This document shows, one piece after another, positions 16,334-25,467 of a stretch of DNA of 57,354 nt (position 1 is its first letter; each line of letters starts with the position of its first letter). The DNA is from CAG-791 sp963629395 (GTDB lineage: Bacteria; Bacillota; Clostridia; Lachnospirales; Lachnospiraceae). The notes under the pieces were generated by a model. That model was not told the origin of the DNA and made no database searches. It saw only the letters and a list, made by a program, of their open reading frames with translations. The stretch lies in assembly GCA_963629395.1 (NCBI GenBank), contig CAVGIV010000008.1, positions 1 to 57,354 of the forward strand, written 5' to 3'. A program made the position numbers and the translations under genes.

Positions 16334-18949
16334 CTACTTATAGCTGATAAACTGATTTCCTGCATCCTCAAACAGTTCACGGGCCGCAGATCTGGCAAGA
16401 AGGTGTACACTTCCTGCTGCCGGATCGTACACCTCTATATTCTCAGGTCCATACCCCACAATCAATACGGCTGATTTATTCCCCACTGCCGCATACACCG
16501 GACTTTCCTGTTCCACATAATACAGTACTTCCTCCATGGAGCAGGCTGTCAAATCCAGAATTTCGGCATCTTTCAGCCCATCGGACAGAATCTCCAGTAC
16601 AGTTTTCCCCTCTTCCAGAAGTCTGGCTATGTCGGTTTTTGTCGTTTCCGACGACGCATAGGTAAGCATAGCGTTTATGCAGGCCGTCTGCGCATCTCCC
16701 AAAGACGCCGCATCCTCCATTTTCGTCAGATCGTCTATTTCGGCGCGTTCTGCAATCGTTTTTTTCCAGATGTACTGCCCGCTCTCGTCGACTACAACCC
16801 CGGTCCGCTGCTGATTTGCCAATTCAATGGCTGTGCTGATTCGATCCGTCGATCCAAGGTATTCCTTGCAGCTGTATATGAAGTATTCTTCATCCTGACC
16901 GGACGTTTCTGTATTATCCGCACTCTTCGTGCTTTCTCCTGTCTGTGCACTGCTTCTTGGAGAAAGCTCTCTGGAGCCCTCATACAGAATCTCCTGTGGC
17001 CGCATATACTGGCAATCGGACCAATCTGTCACGCCAAGGCTTAACTGCTTTAGGGTACCATAGCCGGAGGATGATATACTCTGTACAAGAGACGATGTAT
17101 CCGAACTGTCGGCACTGGTAATCGTGTCCGAATCAGCCGGCACATACGCCGTTGCCGACGCCCCTTCTGACGTGTCCTTTTGGACTCTGTCCAGGACCAG
17201 CTGATTGTCACGCACCTCGCATCCGGTCACATAATAACCATCCTGATGATAATCCTCCAGAACATGAAGCTCCTGGTCCACAATATACACATGGTCCATC
17301 AATGTGATTTTGGTTCCGATTACGTCCTGTAGCTCCTCCTGACGGCTTGTTGTTCCATACACAAGGTCCTGTCCGAGAAAGCCGAGGGGAACTGCGTAGC
17401 TGCCGGCCTCCGGTTCCACAATGGTCTTATTCAGTCCGTTTAGATTTACCAGAATAATCCGCCCCGTTGCCTGGCCCTGTTCTTCTTCCGCGTATGCCAC
17501 TAATACGCCATTGGATGCAATTGCCGTCGCCTTCTCTGCAAGGTTTCCTTCGACAAGCCGCAGACTGCAAGCGTTTACATCTATTTCATACAGCGCATTA
17601 TCCAGGATCAGATACAGCTTTCCGGTTTCCACGTCATAATGCGAGATCTGATCGATACGGTCCTTTAATCGTTCCCAGGACCCGCTATAGGGAACAAACA
17701 CCTTCTCCTCCATGGTGTGATATTCGCCGCTGTAATGGTAGAATGAAACGCCTATTTTGCCCTCGTGTCTGCCGCTGTTCATGTAGCCGTAGACCAGAAA
17801 ATCTGTGCTCCCGTCCTCTTCCACATGAAGAATTCGTATATCGTGCTCCGCATGCGTTTCACGCTCTCCCGTATCCCCGGCCTCATCAAAGCCGAATATG
17901 TAAATCAGCAGATCCTCAGACTGGGAATATTCGTACAGCCTCCCATCCTGCACAAAAGCAGTAACGCTGTGCTGTGCATTGCGCATGGTCTGTATCTGTG
18001 ATGACGTTATGCCAATCGTTAAACCACCGGAGGTCCCATATGGATGCTGCGGGTCAAAATCCTGCGACATCGTCCGCTCATAGTCCATCAGATAAAAGCG
18101 GTCCGTCCCCTTGCGAAGCTCATAGAACTCCTCACATCGAAACAGCAGCGTCTGGCTCGGCTCCCCATTCTGCGCAGGCGCGGACACATAATAGGTCCCT
18201 CGAATTCCAAAGGTCTCCCCTTCCCTGTCCGTAATGGAGTAAACCGGTGAGGTAACCTCCGTTGGATTCAAATCTCCCCATGTCACTGCATCTGCGCTGT
18301 TATACAACGTGACGCTGGCCAATGAGCTGTTAGAGACATCATCGGAAGGCTCCAGGTAAGTCAGCAGATAATCCTCCGCAGTCTTATCAAAAGTTTTATC
18401 ATGAAAAATACGCGCAAATGTCAGCGCTTCCTCTGCCTCCTCGCTGACTGAATCATCCTCTGTATATATAAACCTGGTGTAATAACGGATATCCTGCGTT
18501 TCTTCCGTGGACAACCGCAAAACCAGCATATACTCCGTATCCGAAGAAATAAGATTTTTAAATGTGAGCTGCGCCTTATAAACAGAGTCCTCCCCGCCGG
18601 TCACCTCTACTGCTTCCTGTTCGATGAGACGGTCTCCTGTAATATCCCTTACTTCCATGGACATTGCAGAAATTGTCTGCCCGTATGCACGTATCTGCAG
18701 TCCGATGGTACGGTCTGAATTAATCGGTGTCAGGACCGTCCGCATCTGCCCTGGGTCCTGCTCCTGCGTCAATCCATACAGAGTATTAAAAACAGTACTG
18801 CCGGTATCCATTGATATAACCGGCAGTACTGCAGCTGACATTTCTGTTGTGGTCTGCGTGCTGGTACCTGCGGCGAACACTTCCATAAGCAGGAAGGCTG
18901 CGCAGAATAAACCAGCAGCATACAATATTCGATAGATGGTATTCCGCAT
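16334..18949 (-). CDS. Uncharacterised exported/membrane-anchored protein coupled to atpC
   Basis: The 871-residue protein has an N-terminal hydrophobic segment (about 7-27) consistent with a signal anchor and an extracytoplasmic body. The middle (about 250-600) is rich in beta strands and looks propeller-like. A Gly/Ser/Thr-rich stretch follows (about 600-690). The last ~120 residues resemble a C39-like papain fold: a candidate nucleophile C757 in QTACINAML and SAVLIVGYG...VYDP near 825-843. In that motif active enzymes have His where this protein has Ser, so it is probably not a peptidase. The start codon lies one base after the atpC stop, implying coupled translation with the ATP synthase operon. 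The stop abuts a repeat element. I do not recognise a characterised family. Confidence 0.8.
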   Translation of the reverse strand: MRNTIYRILYAAGLFCAAFLLMEVFAAGTSTQTTTEMSAAVLPVISMDTGSTVFNTLYGLTQEQDPGQMRTVLTPINSDRTIGLQIRAYGQTISAMSMEVRDITGDRLIEQEAVEVTGGEDSVYKAQLTFKNLISSDTEYMLVLRLSTEETQDIRYYTRFIYTEDDSVSEEAEEALTFARIFHDKTFDKTAEDYLLTYLEPSDDVSNSSLASVTLYNSADAVTWGDLNPTEVTSPVYSITDREGETFGIRGTYYVSAPAQNGEPSQTLLFRCEEFYELRKGTDRFYLMDYERTMSQDFDPQHPYGTSGGLTIGITSSQIQTMRNAQHSVTAFVQDGRLYEYSQSEDLLIYIFGFDEAGDTGERETHAEHDIRILHVEEDGSTDFLVYGYMNSGRHEGKIGVSFYHYSGEYHTMEEKVFVPYSGSWERLKDRIDQISHYDVETGKLYLILDNALYEIDVNACSLRLVEGNLAEKATAIASNGVLVAYAEEEQGQATGRIILVNLNGLNKTIVEPEAGSYAVPLGFLGQDLVYGTTSRQEELQDVIGTKITLMDHVYIVDQELHVLEDYHQDGYYVTGCEVRDNQLVLDRVQKDTSEGASATAYVPADSDTITSADSSDTSSLVQSISSSGYGTLKQLSLGVTDWSDCQYMRPQEILYEGSRELSPRSSAQTGESTKSADNTETSGQDEEYFIYSCKEYLGSTDRISTAIELANQQRTGVVVDESGQYIWKKTIAERAEIDDLTKMEDAASLGDAQTACINAMLTYASSETTKTDIARLLEEGKTVLEILSDGLKDAEILDLTACSMEEVLYYVEQESPVYAAVGNKSAVLIVGYGPENIEVYDPAAGSVHLLARSAARELFEDAGNQFISYK

Positions 18950-18950
18950 T

Positions 18951-19355
18951 TTACTTGTGTGCCGCGCTCAGGCGAACCAACGCGCGATAGAGCTTGGCTT
19001 CCGTCCGGACTCTCTCCACCTTGGAGAGCTTCTCATCCTGAAGCCTTTGCTGGGCGCGCTCCTTGGCCTTTTGCGCTCTTTCAACGTCAATCTCTTCCTC
19101 CCACTCCCAGGTCGTAGGCAGCACACGGCACACACCGTTCATAACAGACAGCATGCCGCCAATGCAGGCCGCCGAGCGCTTCGTGGAATCCTCCAGCGTA
19201 ATCTCCGCCATCCCCATGCCGATCGCCGTACAGTAGTTGGTATGACCAGCCAGGATTGCCACATCTCCGCCTATTGTACGCAGGCGAATTCGCTGCACTT
19301 CTCCATCATATTCCAGGCCATCCAGTGAGACAACCTGTATCTGGAAGGTTGACAT
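18951..19355 (-). CDS. atpC: ATP synthase F1 subunit epsilon
   Basis: The 134-residue subunit belongs to the central stalk and regulates ATP hydrolysis. The N-terminal beta-sandwich (about 1-85: FQIQVVSLDGLEYDGEV, GDVAILAGHT) and the C-terminal helical hairpin rich in Glu/Lys/Arg (about 88-130) are both present. It follows atpD by 14 bp and is the last canonical gene of the operon. Confidence 0.95.
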   Translation of the reverse strand: MSTFQIQVVSLDGLEYDGEVQRIRLRTIGGDVAILAGHTNYCTAIGMGMAEITLEDSTKRSAACIGGMLSVMNGVCRVLPTTWEWEEEIDVERAQKAKERAQQRLQDEKLSKVERVRTEAKLYRALVRLSAAHK

Positions 19356-19369
19356 AGTTGATCCTTTCT

Positions 19370-20773
19370 CTAATGTGCGGTGTCCTTCTCTGCCTTTCGG
19401 AACACATCATCAATGGTTCCTGCCATCAGGAATGCACTCTCCGGCAGATCATCGCATTCACCGTCGAGTATCATCTTAAACCCGCGGATCGTTTCTTTCA
19501 ACGGCACATAGGTCCCCGGTATACCGGTGAACTGCTCTGCAACAGAGAAGCTCTGAGACAGGAAGTTCTGGATCTTGCGTGCGCGGTATACAGCATTCTT
19601 ATCATCATCCGAAAGCTCGTCCATACCCATGATAGCAATGATATCCTGCAGCTCACGATACCGCTGCAGCACCCTCTGCACGCCTCTTGCCACATCGTAA
19701 TGTTCCTGACCGACGATTTCCGGCGAAAGGATACGGCTCGTAGAATCCAGCGGATCCACTGCCGGATAAATGCCGCGGCTTGCAATGTCTCTGGACAAAA
19801 CCGTAGTTGCATCCAAATGCGTAAAAGTTGTTGCAGGTGCCGGGTCCGTCAGATCATCCGCCGGAACATATACCGCCTGTACAGATGTAATGGATCCCTT
19901 TTTGGTGGAGGTAATTCGTTCCTGCAGAGCGCCCATCTCCGTTGCCAGCGTCGGCTGATAACCTACTGCAGAAGGCATCCGGCCCAAAAGTGCAGATACC
20001 TCCGAACCGGCCTGTGTAAATCGGAAAATATTATCGATAAACAAAAGAACATCCTGATTCTTCACATCGCGGAAGTACTCTGCCATCGTAAGTCCGGATA
20101 ATCCCACGCGCATTCTGGCTCCCGGAGGCTCATTCATCTGTCCGTATACCAGTGCTGTCTTATCCAGAACGCCGGATTCCTTCATTTCTCCGTACAGATC
20201 ATTTCCCTCACGGGTACGTTCTCCTACGCCGGTAAATACAGAAATTCCGCCGTGCGCCGTTGCCACATTGTGGATCAGCTCCATGATCAGAACCGTCTTT
20301 CCTACACCGGCTCCGCCGAACAGGCCAATCTTGCCGCCCTTTGCGTAGGGGCAGATCAGGTCCACAACCTTAATTCCTGTTTCAAAAATCTCCTGTGCCG
20401 GAACCTGCTCCTCGAAGCTGGGGGCCTGCCGGTGAATGGACCACCGTTCCGCGGCCTTCGGCGCCGGCTGATTGTCCACCGGCTCTCCCAGCAGATTGAA
20501 TACACGTCCCAGGCATTCTTCGCCGACAGGAACAGAAATCGGTGCTCCGGTATCAATTGCCTCTACACCTCTTGCCAATCCGTCCGTGGAGCTCATGGCA
20601 ATGCATCGAACCACCTCATCGCCAATTTGCTGTGCCACCTCCGCAACCAGCTTACGGCCATCAATCGTTAGCTCAATTGCATTGTTCAGCTCCGGAAGCT
20701 CACCCTCGGCAAACCGGATATCCAGAACAGGTCCTGTGACCTGTATCACCTTTCCTGTATGCTGCTTGCTCAT
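19370..20773 (-). CDS. atpD: ATP synthase F1 subunit beta
   Basis: The 467-residue catalytic subunit has Walker A GGAGVGKT at about residues 151-158, the GERTREGNDLY catalytic-glutamate block, and the ALLGRMPSAVGYQP and DELSDDDK signatures. I place the start at ATG 20773 (MSKQHTGKV) behind AAAGGA. The 35 residues upstream in frame have no family support and overlap the atpG end. Confidence 0.97.
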   Translation of the reverse strand: MSKQHTGKVIQVTGPVLDIRFAEGELPELNNAIELTIDGRKLVAEVAQQIGDEVVRCIAMSSTDGLARGVEAIDTGAPISVPVGEECLGRVFNLLGEPVDNQPAPKAAERWSIHRQAPSFEEQVPAQEIFETGIKVVDLICPYAKGGKIGLFGGAGVGKTVLIMELIHNVATAHGGISVFTGVGERTREGNDLYGEMKESGVLDKTALVYGQMNEPPGARMRVGLSGLTMAEYFRDVKNQDVLLFIDNIFRFTQAGSEVSALLGRMPSAVGYQPTLATEMGALQERITSTKKGSITSVQAVYVPADDLTDPAPATTFTHLDATTVLSRDIASRGIYPAVDPLDSTSRILSPEIVGQEHYDVARGVQRVLQRYRELQDIIAIMGMDELSDDDKNAVYRARKIQNFLSQSFSVAEQFTGIPGTYVPLKETIRGFKMILDGECDDLPESAFLMAGTIDDVFRKAEKDTAH

Positions 20774-20849
20774 TTGCTGCTTTCCTTTCTTCGTAAGAAG
20801 ATTGACTGTCACATAATGATAGAAACCGCAAAGTACCACCTGATTCCTA

Positions 20850-21731
20850 TCACCCAGCGTCCTCTGCACCAGCCACAATTTCTGTAATCTCCTGCGTGAT
20901 GCTCGCTTGTCTGGCTCGGTTGTAGTTCAGGCTGAGTGTATCAATCATCTCCTCCGCATTATCCGTTGCAGCCTCCATCGCCATCCGGCGCGCCGCATAC
21001 TCGCTGGCCACAGAAAGATTTACACTCGTATACAGAATGCCCGCCAGATAGTCCGGAACAATCGAATCAAACACGGTCTCTGAGTTCGGCTCATACAGGA
21101 TCAGGTTTCTGCACTTCCCGTCTCTTTTCTCGGTCAGCCTGTCTCTATCCGGCGATGCCAGATCCGACAGAGGGAATATTGCTGTCGCCTCCGGCGTCTG
21201 CGTCATCATGGAAACAAAACGGGTAAAGCAAAGACTTACGTGCCCGTAGCTTCCCTTGCCGTACTCCTCACACACCAGTCTCGCAATCTCAAAGCAATCA
21301 GACGGTCCGATGGATGCCGCTTCTGAAAAGGCCTCCGTCAGAACAGGAACACCCTTGTGATGAAAATAATCCGCTGCCTTCCGTCCAATAGGAAGAACCT
21401 CGTAATCCCTTCCGGCAGATTCCTCTTCCATCTTTTTGAAAAGATTGGCATTATAGCCGCCCGCCAACCCGCGATCTCCAGCTATAACAATATACAAATG
21501 CCTGTCATTTTGCCCCGCGCGCGTATAACAAGAGTCAAACTCCGTGTTCTCGGCTGCAATTTCTATCAATGTCCGGTGCAGCGTTTCATAATACGGTCTG
21601 CTTTGTTCTGCTTTTTCCTTTGCCCTCCGAAGCTTGGATGCAGCCACCAGCTGCATGGCCTTGGTGATCTGCATGGTGTTCTGGACACTCTTAATCCGGA
21701 GCTTCACTGCCTTCATATTCGCAGCAGCCAT
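20850..21731 (-). CDS. atpG: ATP synthase F1 subunit gamma
   Basis: The 293-residue rotor shaft subunit has long helices at both ends: AVKLRIKSVQNTMQITKAMQLVAASKLRRA at the start and LNYNRARQASITQEITEIVAGA at the end. GDRGLAGGYN is the usual internal block. It begins 13 bp after the atpA stop. Confidence 0.96.
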   Translation of the reverse strand: MAAANMKAVKLRIKSVQNTMQITKAMQLVAASKLRRAKEKAEQSRPYYETLHRTLIEIAAENTEFDSCYTRAGQNDRHLYIVIAGDRGLAGGYNANLFKKMEEESAGRDYEVLPIGRKAADYFHHKGVPVLTEAFSEAASIGPSDCFEIARLVCEEYGKGSYGHVSLCFTRFVSMMTQTPEATAIFPLSDLASPDRDRLTEKRDGKCRNLILYEPNSETVFDSIVPDYLAGILYTSVNLSVASEYAARRMAMEAATDNAEEMIDTLSLNYNRARQASITQEITEIVAGAEDAG

Positions 21732-21744
21732 CGCTCATCACCTG

Positions 21745-23265
21745 TCACCTTTCCGACAAAAAGCGGCTCGTATAAGACTCCAGCGCCTTCTTCAGATGCT
21801 CCTGTGTCTCATCCTCCAGCTTCCCTGTCTTTCGAATGGCATCCATTGCTGCCAATCCGTCACTGTCCGTCTCCAGGAATCGATACAGTCCCTGTTCGTA
21901 CGCCGCAACAGACGCCGCCGGAACGTCGCTTAGGATATTCTGCGTCACAGCATACAGAATTGCCACCTGCTTCTCCACTGGAACCGGTGCGGAATTCTTC
22001 TGCTTGAGCACCTCAACGATCCGTGCTCCCTGATCCAGTCTGGATTTCGTATCCTTATCCAGATCGGAGCCAAACTGTGCAAAGCTCTGCAGCTCACGAT
22101 ACTGCGAATAAACCAGCTTCAGTGTTCCGGCAACCTTCTTCATGGCTTTAATCTGTGCATTTCCTCCAACACGGGATACGGAAATGCCAGGGTTTACTGC
22201 CGGCATAATACCGGAATGGAACAGCTCCGTTTCCAAGAAGATCTGCCCGTCCGTAATCGAAATGACATTCGTAGGAATATATGCTGACACATCACCCGCC
22301 TGTGTCTCAATGATCGGAAGCGCTGTAAGCGATCCACCGCCCTTTTCCTGCGAAAGCTTTGCAGCTCTCTCCAGAAGTCTTGAATGCAGATAGAACACAT
22401 CTCCCGGATAGGCCTCTCGTCCCGGCGGACGACGAATTAGCAGAGACAGTGCGCGATAGGCAACCGCATGCTTGGAAAGGTCATCGTACACAATCAGCAC
22501 GTGCTTTCCCTTATTCATGAAATATTCACCCATGGCGCAGCCCGCATAAGGTGCAATGTACTGCAGCGGTGCCGGTTCTGATGCTGTTGCAGCAACGACA
22601 ATGGAATACTCCATCGCACCGTTCTGGCGCAGCTGTTCCATGAGATTGGCAACAGTGGATCGCTTTTGTCCGATTGCCACATAGATGCAGATAACATCCT
22701 TCCCCTTTTGATTCAGGATGGTATCCACCGCAATCGTTGTCTTGCCTGTCTGACGATCTCCGATGATCAGCTCACGCTGTCCTCTTCCAATCGGAATCAT
22801 GGAATCAATTGCCTTGATCCCTGTCTGCAGCGGTTCCTTTACCGGCTGCCGATCCAGAATACCGGGTGCCGGAGATTCCACCGGCCGATACTCCCTTGCG
22901 TCAATAGGACCGGCTCCGTCGATCGGCTGACCAATTGCATTTACAACACGGCCAATCAAGGCTTCTCCAACCGGAACCGATACAACACGTCCGGTCCTTT
23001 TGACCGTCTGTCCTTCTCGGATCCCTGTATCCTCGCCGAACAACACAGCAGAAACACTGGTTTCCTCCAGATTCTGCGCCATTCCGTAGGTTCCGTTCTC
23101 AAATTCCAGAAGCTCACCGGATACACAGTTCACAAGACCGCTGACTCTGGAAATACCATCGCCCACCGTAAGAACTGTTCCGGTTTCACTTTGGATGATT
23201 GCGTTCTGGTAATACTTGATCTGGCTGCGGATTACCTCGGAAATTTTTTCTGGTTTTAATTCCAT
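21745..23265 (-). CDS. atpA: ATP synthase F1 subunit alpha
   Basis: The 506-residue non-catalytic nucleotide-binding subunit has Walker A GDRQTGKT at about residues 168-175 and the signature PAVNPGISVSRVG. ATG 23265 (MELKPEKISEVI) is preceded by AAAGGA about 10 bases upstream. A GTG three codons earlier lies too close to that site. Confidence 0.96.
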   Translation of the reverse strand: MELKPEKISEVIRSQIKYYQNAIIQSETGTVLTVGDGISRVSGLVNCVSGELLEFENGTYGMAQNLEETSVSAVLFGEDTGIREGQTVKRTGRVVSVPVGEALIGRVVNAIGQPIDGAGPIDAREYRPVESPAPGILDRQPVKEPLQTGIKAIDSMIPIGRGQRELIIGDRQTGKTTIAVDTILNQKGKDVICIYVAIGQKRSTVANLMEQLRQNGAMEYSIVVAATASEPAPLQYIAPYAGCAMGEYFMNKGKHVLIVYDDLSKHAVAYRALSLLIRRPPGREAYPGDVFYLHSRLLERAAKLSQEKGGGSLTALPIIETQAGDVSAYIPTNVISITDGQIFLETELFHSGIMPAVNPGISVSRVGGNAQIKAMKKVAGTLKLVYSQYRELQSFAQFGSDLDKDTKSRLDQGARIVEVLKQKNSAPVPVEKQVAILYAVTQNILSDVPAASVAAYEQGLYRFLETDSDGLAAMDAIRKTGKLEDETQEHLKKALESYTSRFLSER

Positions 23266-23307
23266 TCCAACCACATCCTTTTGTCTTAGGCTGCTGCGGT
23301 CTGCCCG

Positions 23308-23847
23308 CTACAGCACCGTTTCTGTAAGCTTTCTTCGAAGATCCGAAAGCCTGCCCTTCACTGTTCCATCGTACTGGCGGCCGTCCATCTCCACCAGAAG
23401 TCCTCCAAGGACGGAAGGGTCCACTCTTTGCTGCAGCAGAACCCTTTTACCGCTCATACTCTCAAGCTTCTCCCGTAAAAGTTTAAGCTGCTCCGGCTCC
23501 AACACCGCCGCACTGGTTACCATAGCGTCCGCTATCCCCTGATCCCTGCAGTAGAGCCTTCGATAGGTTTCTGCACAGGAGCGAAAATCCCGCAAAATCC
23601 CTTTCTCTGTAAGAATCTTCAGGAAATTCAGCATATATGGATGCAGTGCTTCACCGAATGCCTGATCTAAAAGCGCAAGCCTTTCCTTTCTGGCAATCGA
23701 CGGCTCCAGCAGCAAACGGATGTAATCCTCATTCTCGCGGAACAAATCCTGCACCATTTCCAGCTGCTTCATAATCTCATCGGAGATCGCCTCTGAAACA
23801 GCAAGGTCATACAGGCTCTTTCCATACAGTGCGCCTGCTTCTGTCAT
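23308..23847 (-). CDS. atpH: ATP synthase F1 subunit delta
   Basis: The 179-residue peripheral-stalk subunit connects F1 to the b subunit. The helical N-terminal domain (ALYGKSLYDLA...) and the C-terminal VDPSVLGGLLVEMDGRQYDGTVKGRL signature are intact. Its ATG overlaps the atpF stop (ATGA), so the two are translationally coupled. Confidence 0.95.
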   Translation of the reverse strand: MTEAGALYGKSLYDLAVSEAISDEIMKQLEMVQDLFRENEDYIRLLLEPSIARKERLALLDQAFGEALHPYMLNFLKILTEKGILRDFRSCAETYRRLYCRDQGIADAMVTSAAVLEPEQLKLLREKLESMSGKRVLLQQRVDPSVLGGLLVEMDGRQYDGTVKGRLSDLRRKLTETVL

Positions 23848-24347
23848 GATGCCTCTCCTATATGATCCAGAAACTCATCGATCAGCCTGCGGTGATCTGC
23901 CTCATGGATTTCCTTCTCGACCACCTTGCCGGCGATGTCCATTGCCAGACCGCCGATTTCATCCTTGGCTTCATTAACTGCTTTTTTCTTCTCCTGGGCG
24001 ATATCAGCCTCTGCCTTTGAGCGAATCCCCGCTGCCTGCTGCTGTGCATCGCGAATAGTCTGATCTGCCTTTGCCTGCGCCTCTTTCTGCGCATCCTGCA
24101 GAATTCTGGCAGCCTCCGCCTTCGCATCCGACAGGCTTTCCTCATATGCTGCCTTCAGTCCGTCCGCCTCTGCCTTTGCAGTCCTTGCCTCGGTCAATTC
24201 CTTTTCAGACAATGCTCTGCGCTGCTCCAGAATACGGTTAATCGGCTTGAACAGAAATTTCTTCACCAGCAGCATGGTCAGAAACAGGTTGATGATTGTT
24301 GCCACAAATGTCCACGGGACAATCGTAACGAGGCTTTGTGTCTCCAT
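23844..24347 (-). CDS. atpF: ATP synthase Fo subunit b
   Basis: The 167-residue protein has one N-terminal membrane helix (about 8-30) and a long charged coiled coil rich in Ala, Glu and Lys, the peripheral stator. Of two nearby ATGs I choose 24347, which sits about 7 bases after AGGAGG. The ATG at 24353 nearly overlaps that ribosome binding site. Confidence 0.95.
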   Translation of the reverse strand: METQSLVTIVPWTFVATIINLFLTMLLVKKFLFKPINRILEQRRALSEKELTEARTAKAEADGLKAAYEESLSDAKAEAARILQDAQKEAQAKADQTIRDAQQQAAGIRSKAEADIAQEKKKAVNEAKDEIGGLAMDIAGKVVEKEIHEADHRRLIDEFLDHIGEAS

Positions 24348-24369
24348 ACCCATTCCTCCTGCCAGCAGA

Positions 24370-24651
24370 TTACTGCAGATAATTCATGAACATTCCGGGT
24401 GCTACAAAGATCAAAAGAAGCCCCGTTACGAAGCCGTAAATACCCGTTGTCTCGGCAATGGCACAGCCCAGCAGCATCGTGCTGGTCACATCACTCTTGC
24501 ACTCCGGCTGTCTTCCGATGGCCTCCAGTGCCTTTGCAACTGCGTTGCCTTCACCAATACCAGGTCCGATACCTGCAATCAGTGCACATCCCGCACCGAT
24601 TCCGCATCCTGCCAGTGCAATTCCTCTTGCCAGTAACTGAAAATCTCCCAT
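24370..24651 (-). CDS. atpE: ATP synthase Fo subunit c, two-carboxylate (Na+-type) pattern
   Basis: The 93-residue hairpin of two membrane helices forms the rotor ring. The polar loop is RQPE (47-50). The ion site has E34 (in GPGIGEG) and E67 with T68, T69 and Y72 (in AIAETTGIY). The canonical Na+ ring of Ilyobacter has Gln at the first position and Glu at the second, 33 residues apart. Here both positions are Glu, the two-carboxylate pattern reported for the Na+-driven c ring of Fusobacterium nucleatum. Na+ coupling is therefore predicted, not shown. Confidence 0.93.
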   Translation of the reverse strand: MGDFQLLARGIALAGCGIGAGCALIAGIGPGIGEGNAVAKALEAIGRQPECKSDVTSTMLLGCAIAETTGIYGFVTGLLLIFVAPGMFMNYLQ

Positions 24652-24702
24652 GATATACCTCCTGTTATGATCGTTGTGGGTGACAAAATCAAACTATTGT
24701 AA

Positions 24703-25464
24703 CTATTCCTCTGCTGCATTAGCGATATACATTGTCGTCAGCATACAGAAAATAAATGCCTGCATAAATCCGGTAAACCAGTCAAAATACAGCGATGAAA
24801 CGGCCGGAATACCTACATCCAGAATCGGAATCTGTGACAGCACCCTGCCGACTGCACCGGGAATCAAGCCCAGAATTGCGGAAGAGGCAAGTGCCAGTGC
24901 CCAGTAAATCAAGCCGTCAATAACAACACCGGAAAGTATATTACCGAAATGACGGCAGGCCATGGAAACCGGTGTCGCCAGCTCAGACAGCACATTGAAC
25001 GGCGTCATCACGGCTATCGGCTGCGTATACCCCTTTAAATAGCCGCCCAGTCCGCTGGTTTTAATCTTGGTCGCCGTAATCATAATGAAGACAACCACCG
25101 CCCAGGCAGCCTCTGTGGACAGATCCGCTGTCGGACTCCAGACGCCAACCAGGCAAATAAGGTTTGAAAGAATGCTGGTGGAAAACAATGCTGCAATAAA
25201 CGGAATCAGTGCATCGAATCTGGTTCCGCCGGTATTGTTTCGAACAAAATTCGTTGCCAGCTCGACCAGCCATTCCGCAACCGCCTGACGCTTTGTGATG
25301 TTCTCCACCTTCAGATCATGGGTTAAAAACAGACAAAGAGCCAGAATGATTCCCATAATCACCCAGGACACCACCACGGTCTCCGAAATAAGGATATCCC
25401 CCAGGATAGGAATCCCGGTCGGGATTCTTGCTAATATTTTGGCTCCCTCAATTGAAAAATCCAT
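24703..25464 (-). CDS. atpB: ATP synthase Fo subunit a
   Basis: The 253-residue polytopic membrane subunit forms the stator half-channels. The helix with SELATPVSMACRHFGNILSG carries the essential stator arginine next to FGN, and the last helices have the usual LPVSS-like LYFDWFTGFMQAFIF region. It starts 3 bp after the atpI stop. Confidence 0.95.
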   Translation of the reverse strand: MDFSIEGAKILARIPTGIPILGDILISETVVVSWVIMGIILALCLFLTHDLKVENITKRQAVAEWLVELATNFVRNNTGGTRFDALIPFIAALFSTSILSNLICLVGVWSPTADLSTEAAWAVVVFIMITATKIKTSGLGGYLKGYTQPIAVMTPFNVLSELATPVSMACRHFGNILSGVVIDGLIYWALALASSAILGLIPGAVGRVLSQIPILDVGIPAVSSLYFDWFTGFMQAFIFCMLTTMYIANAAEE

Positions 25465-25467
25465 GAA

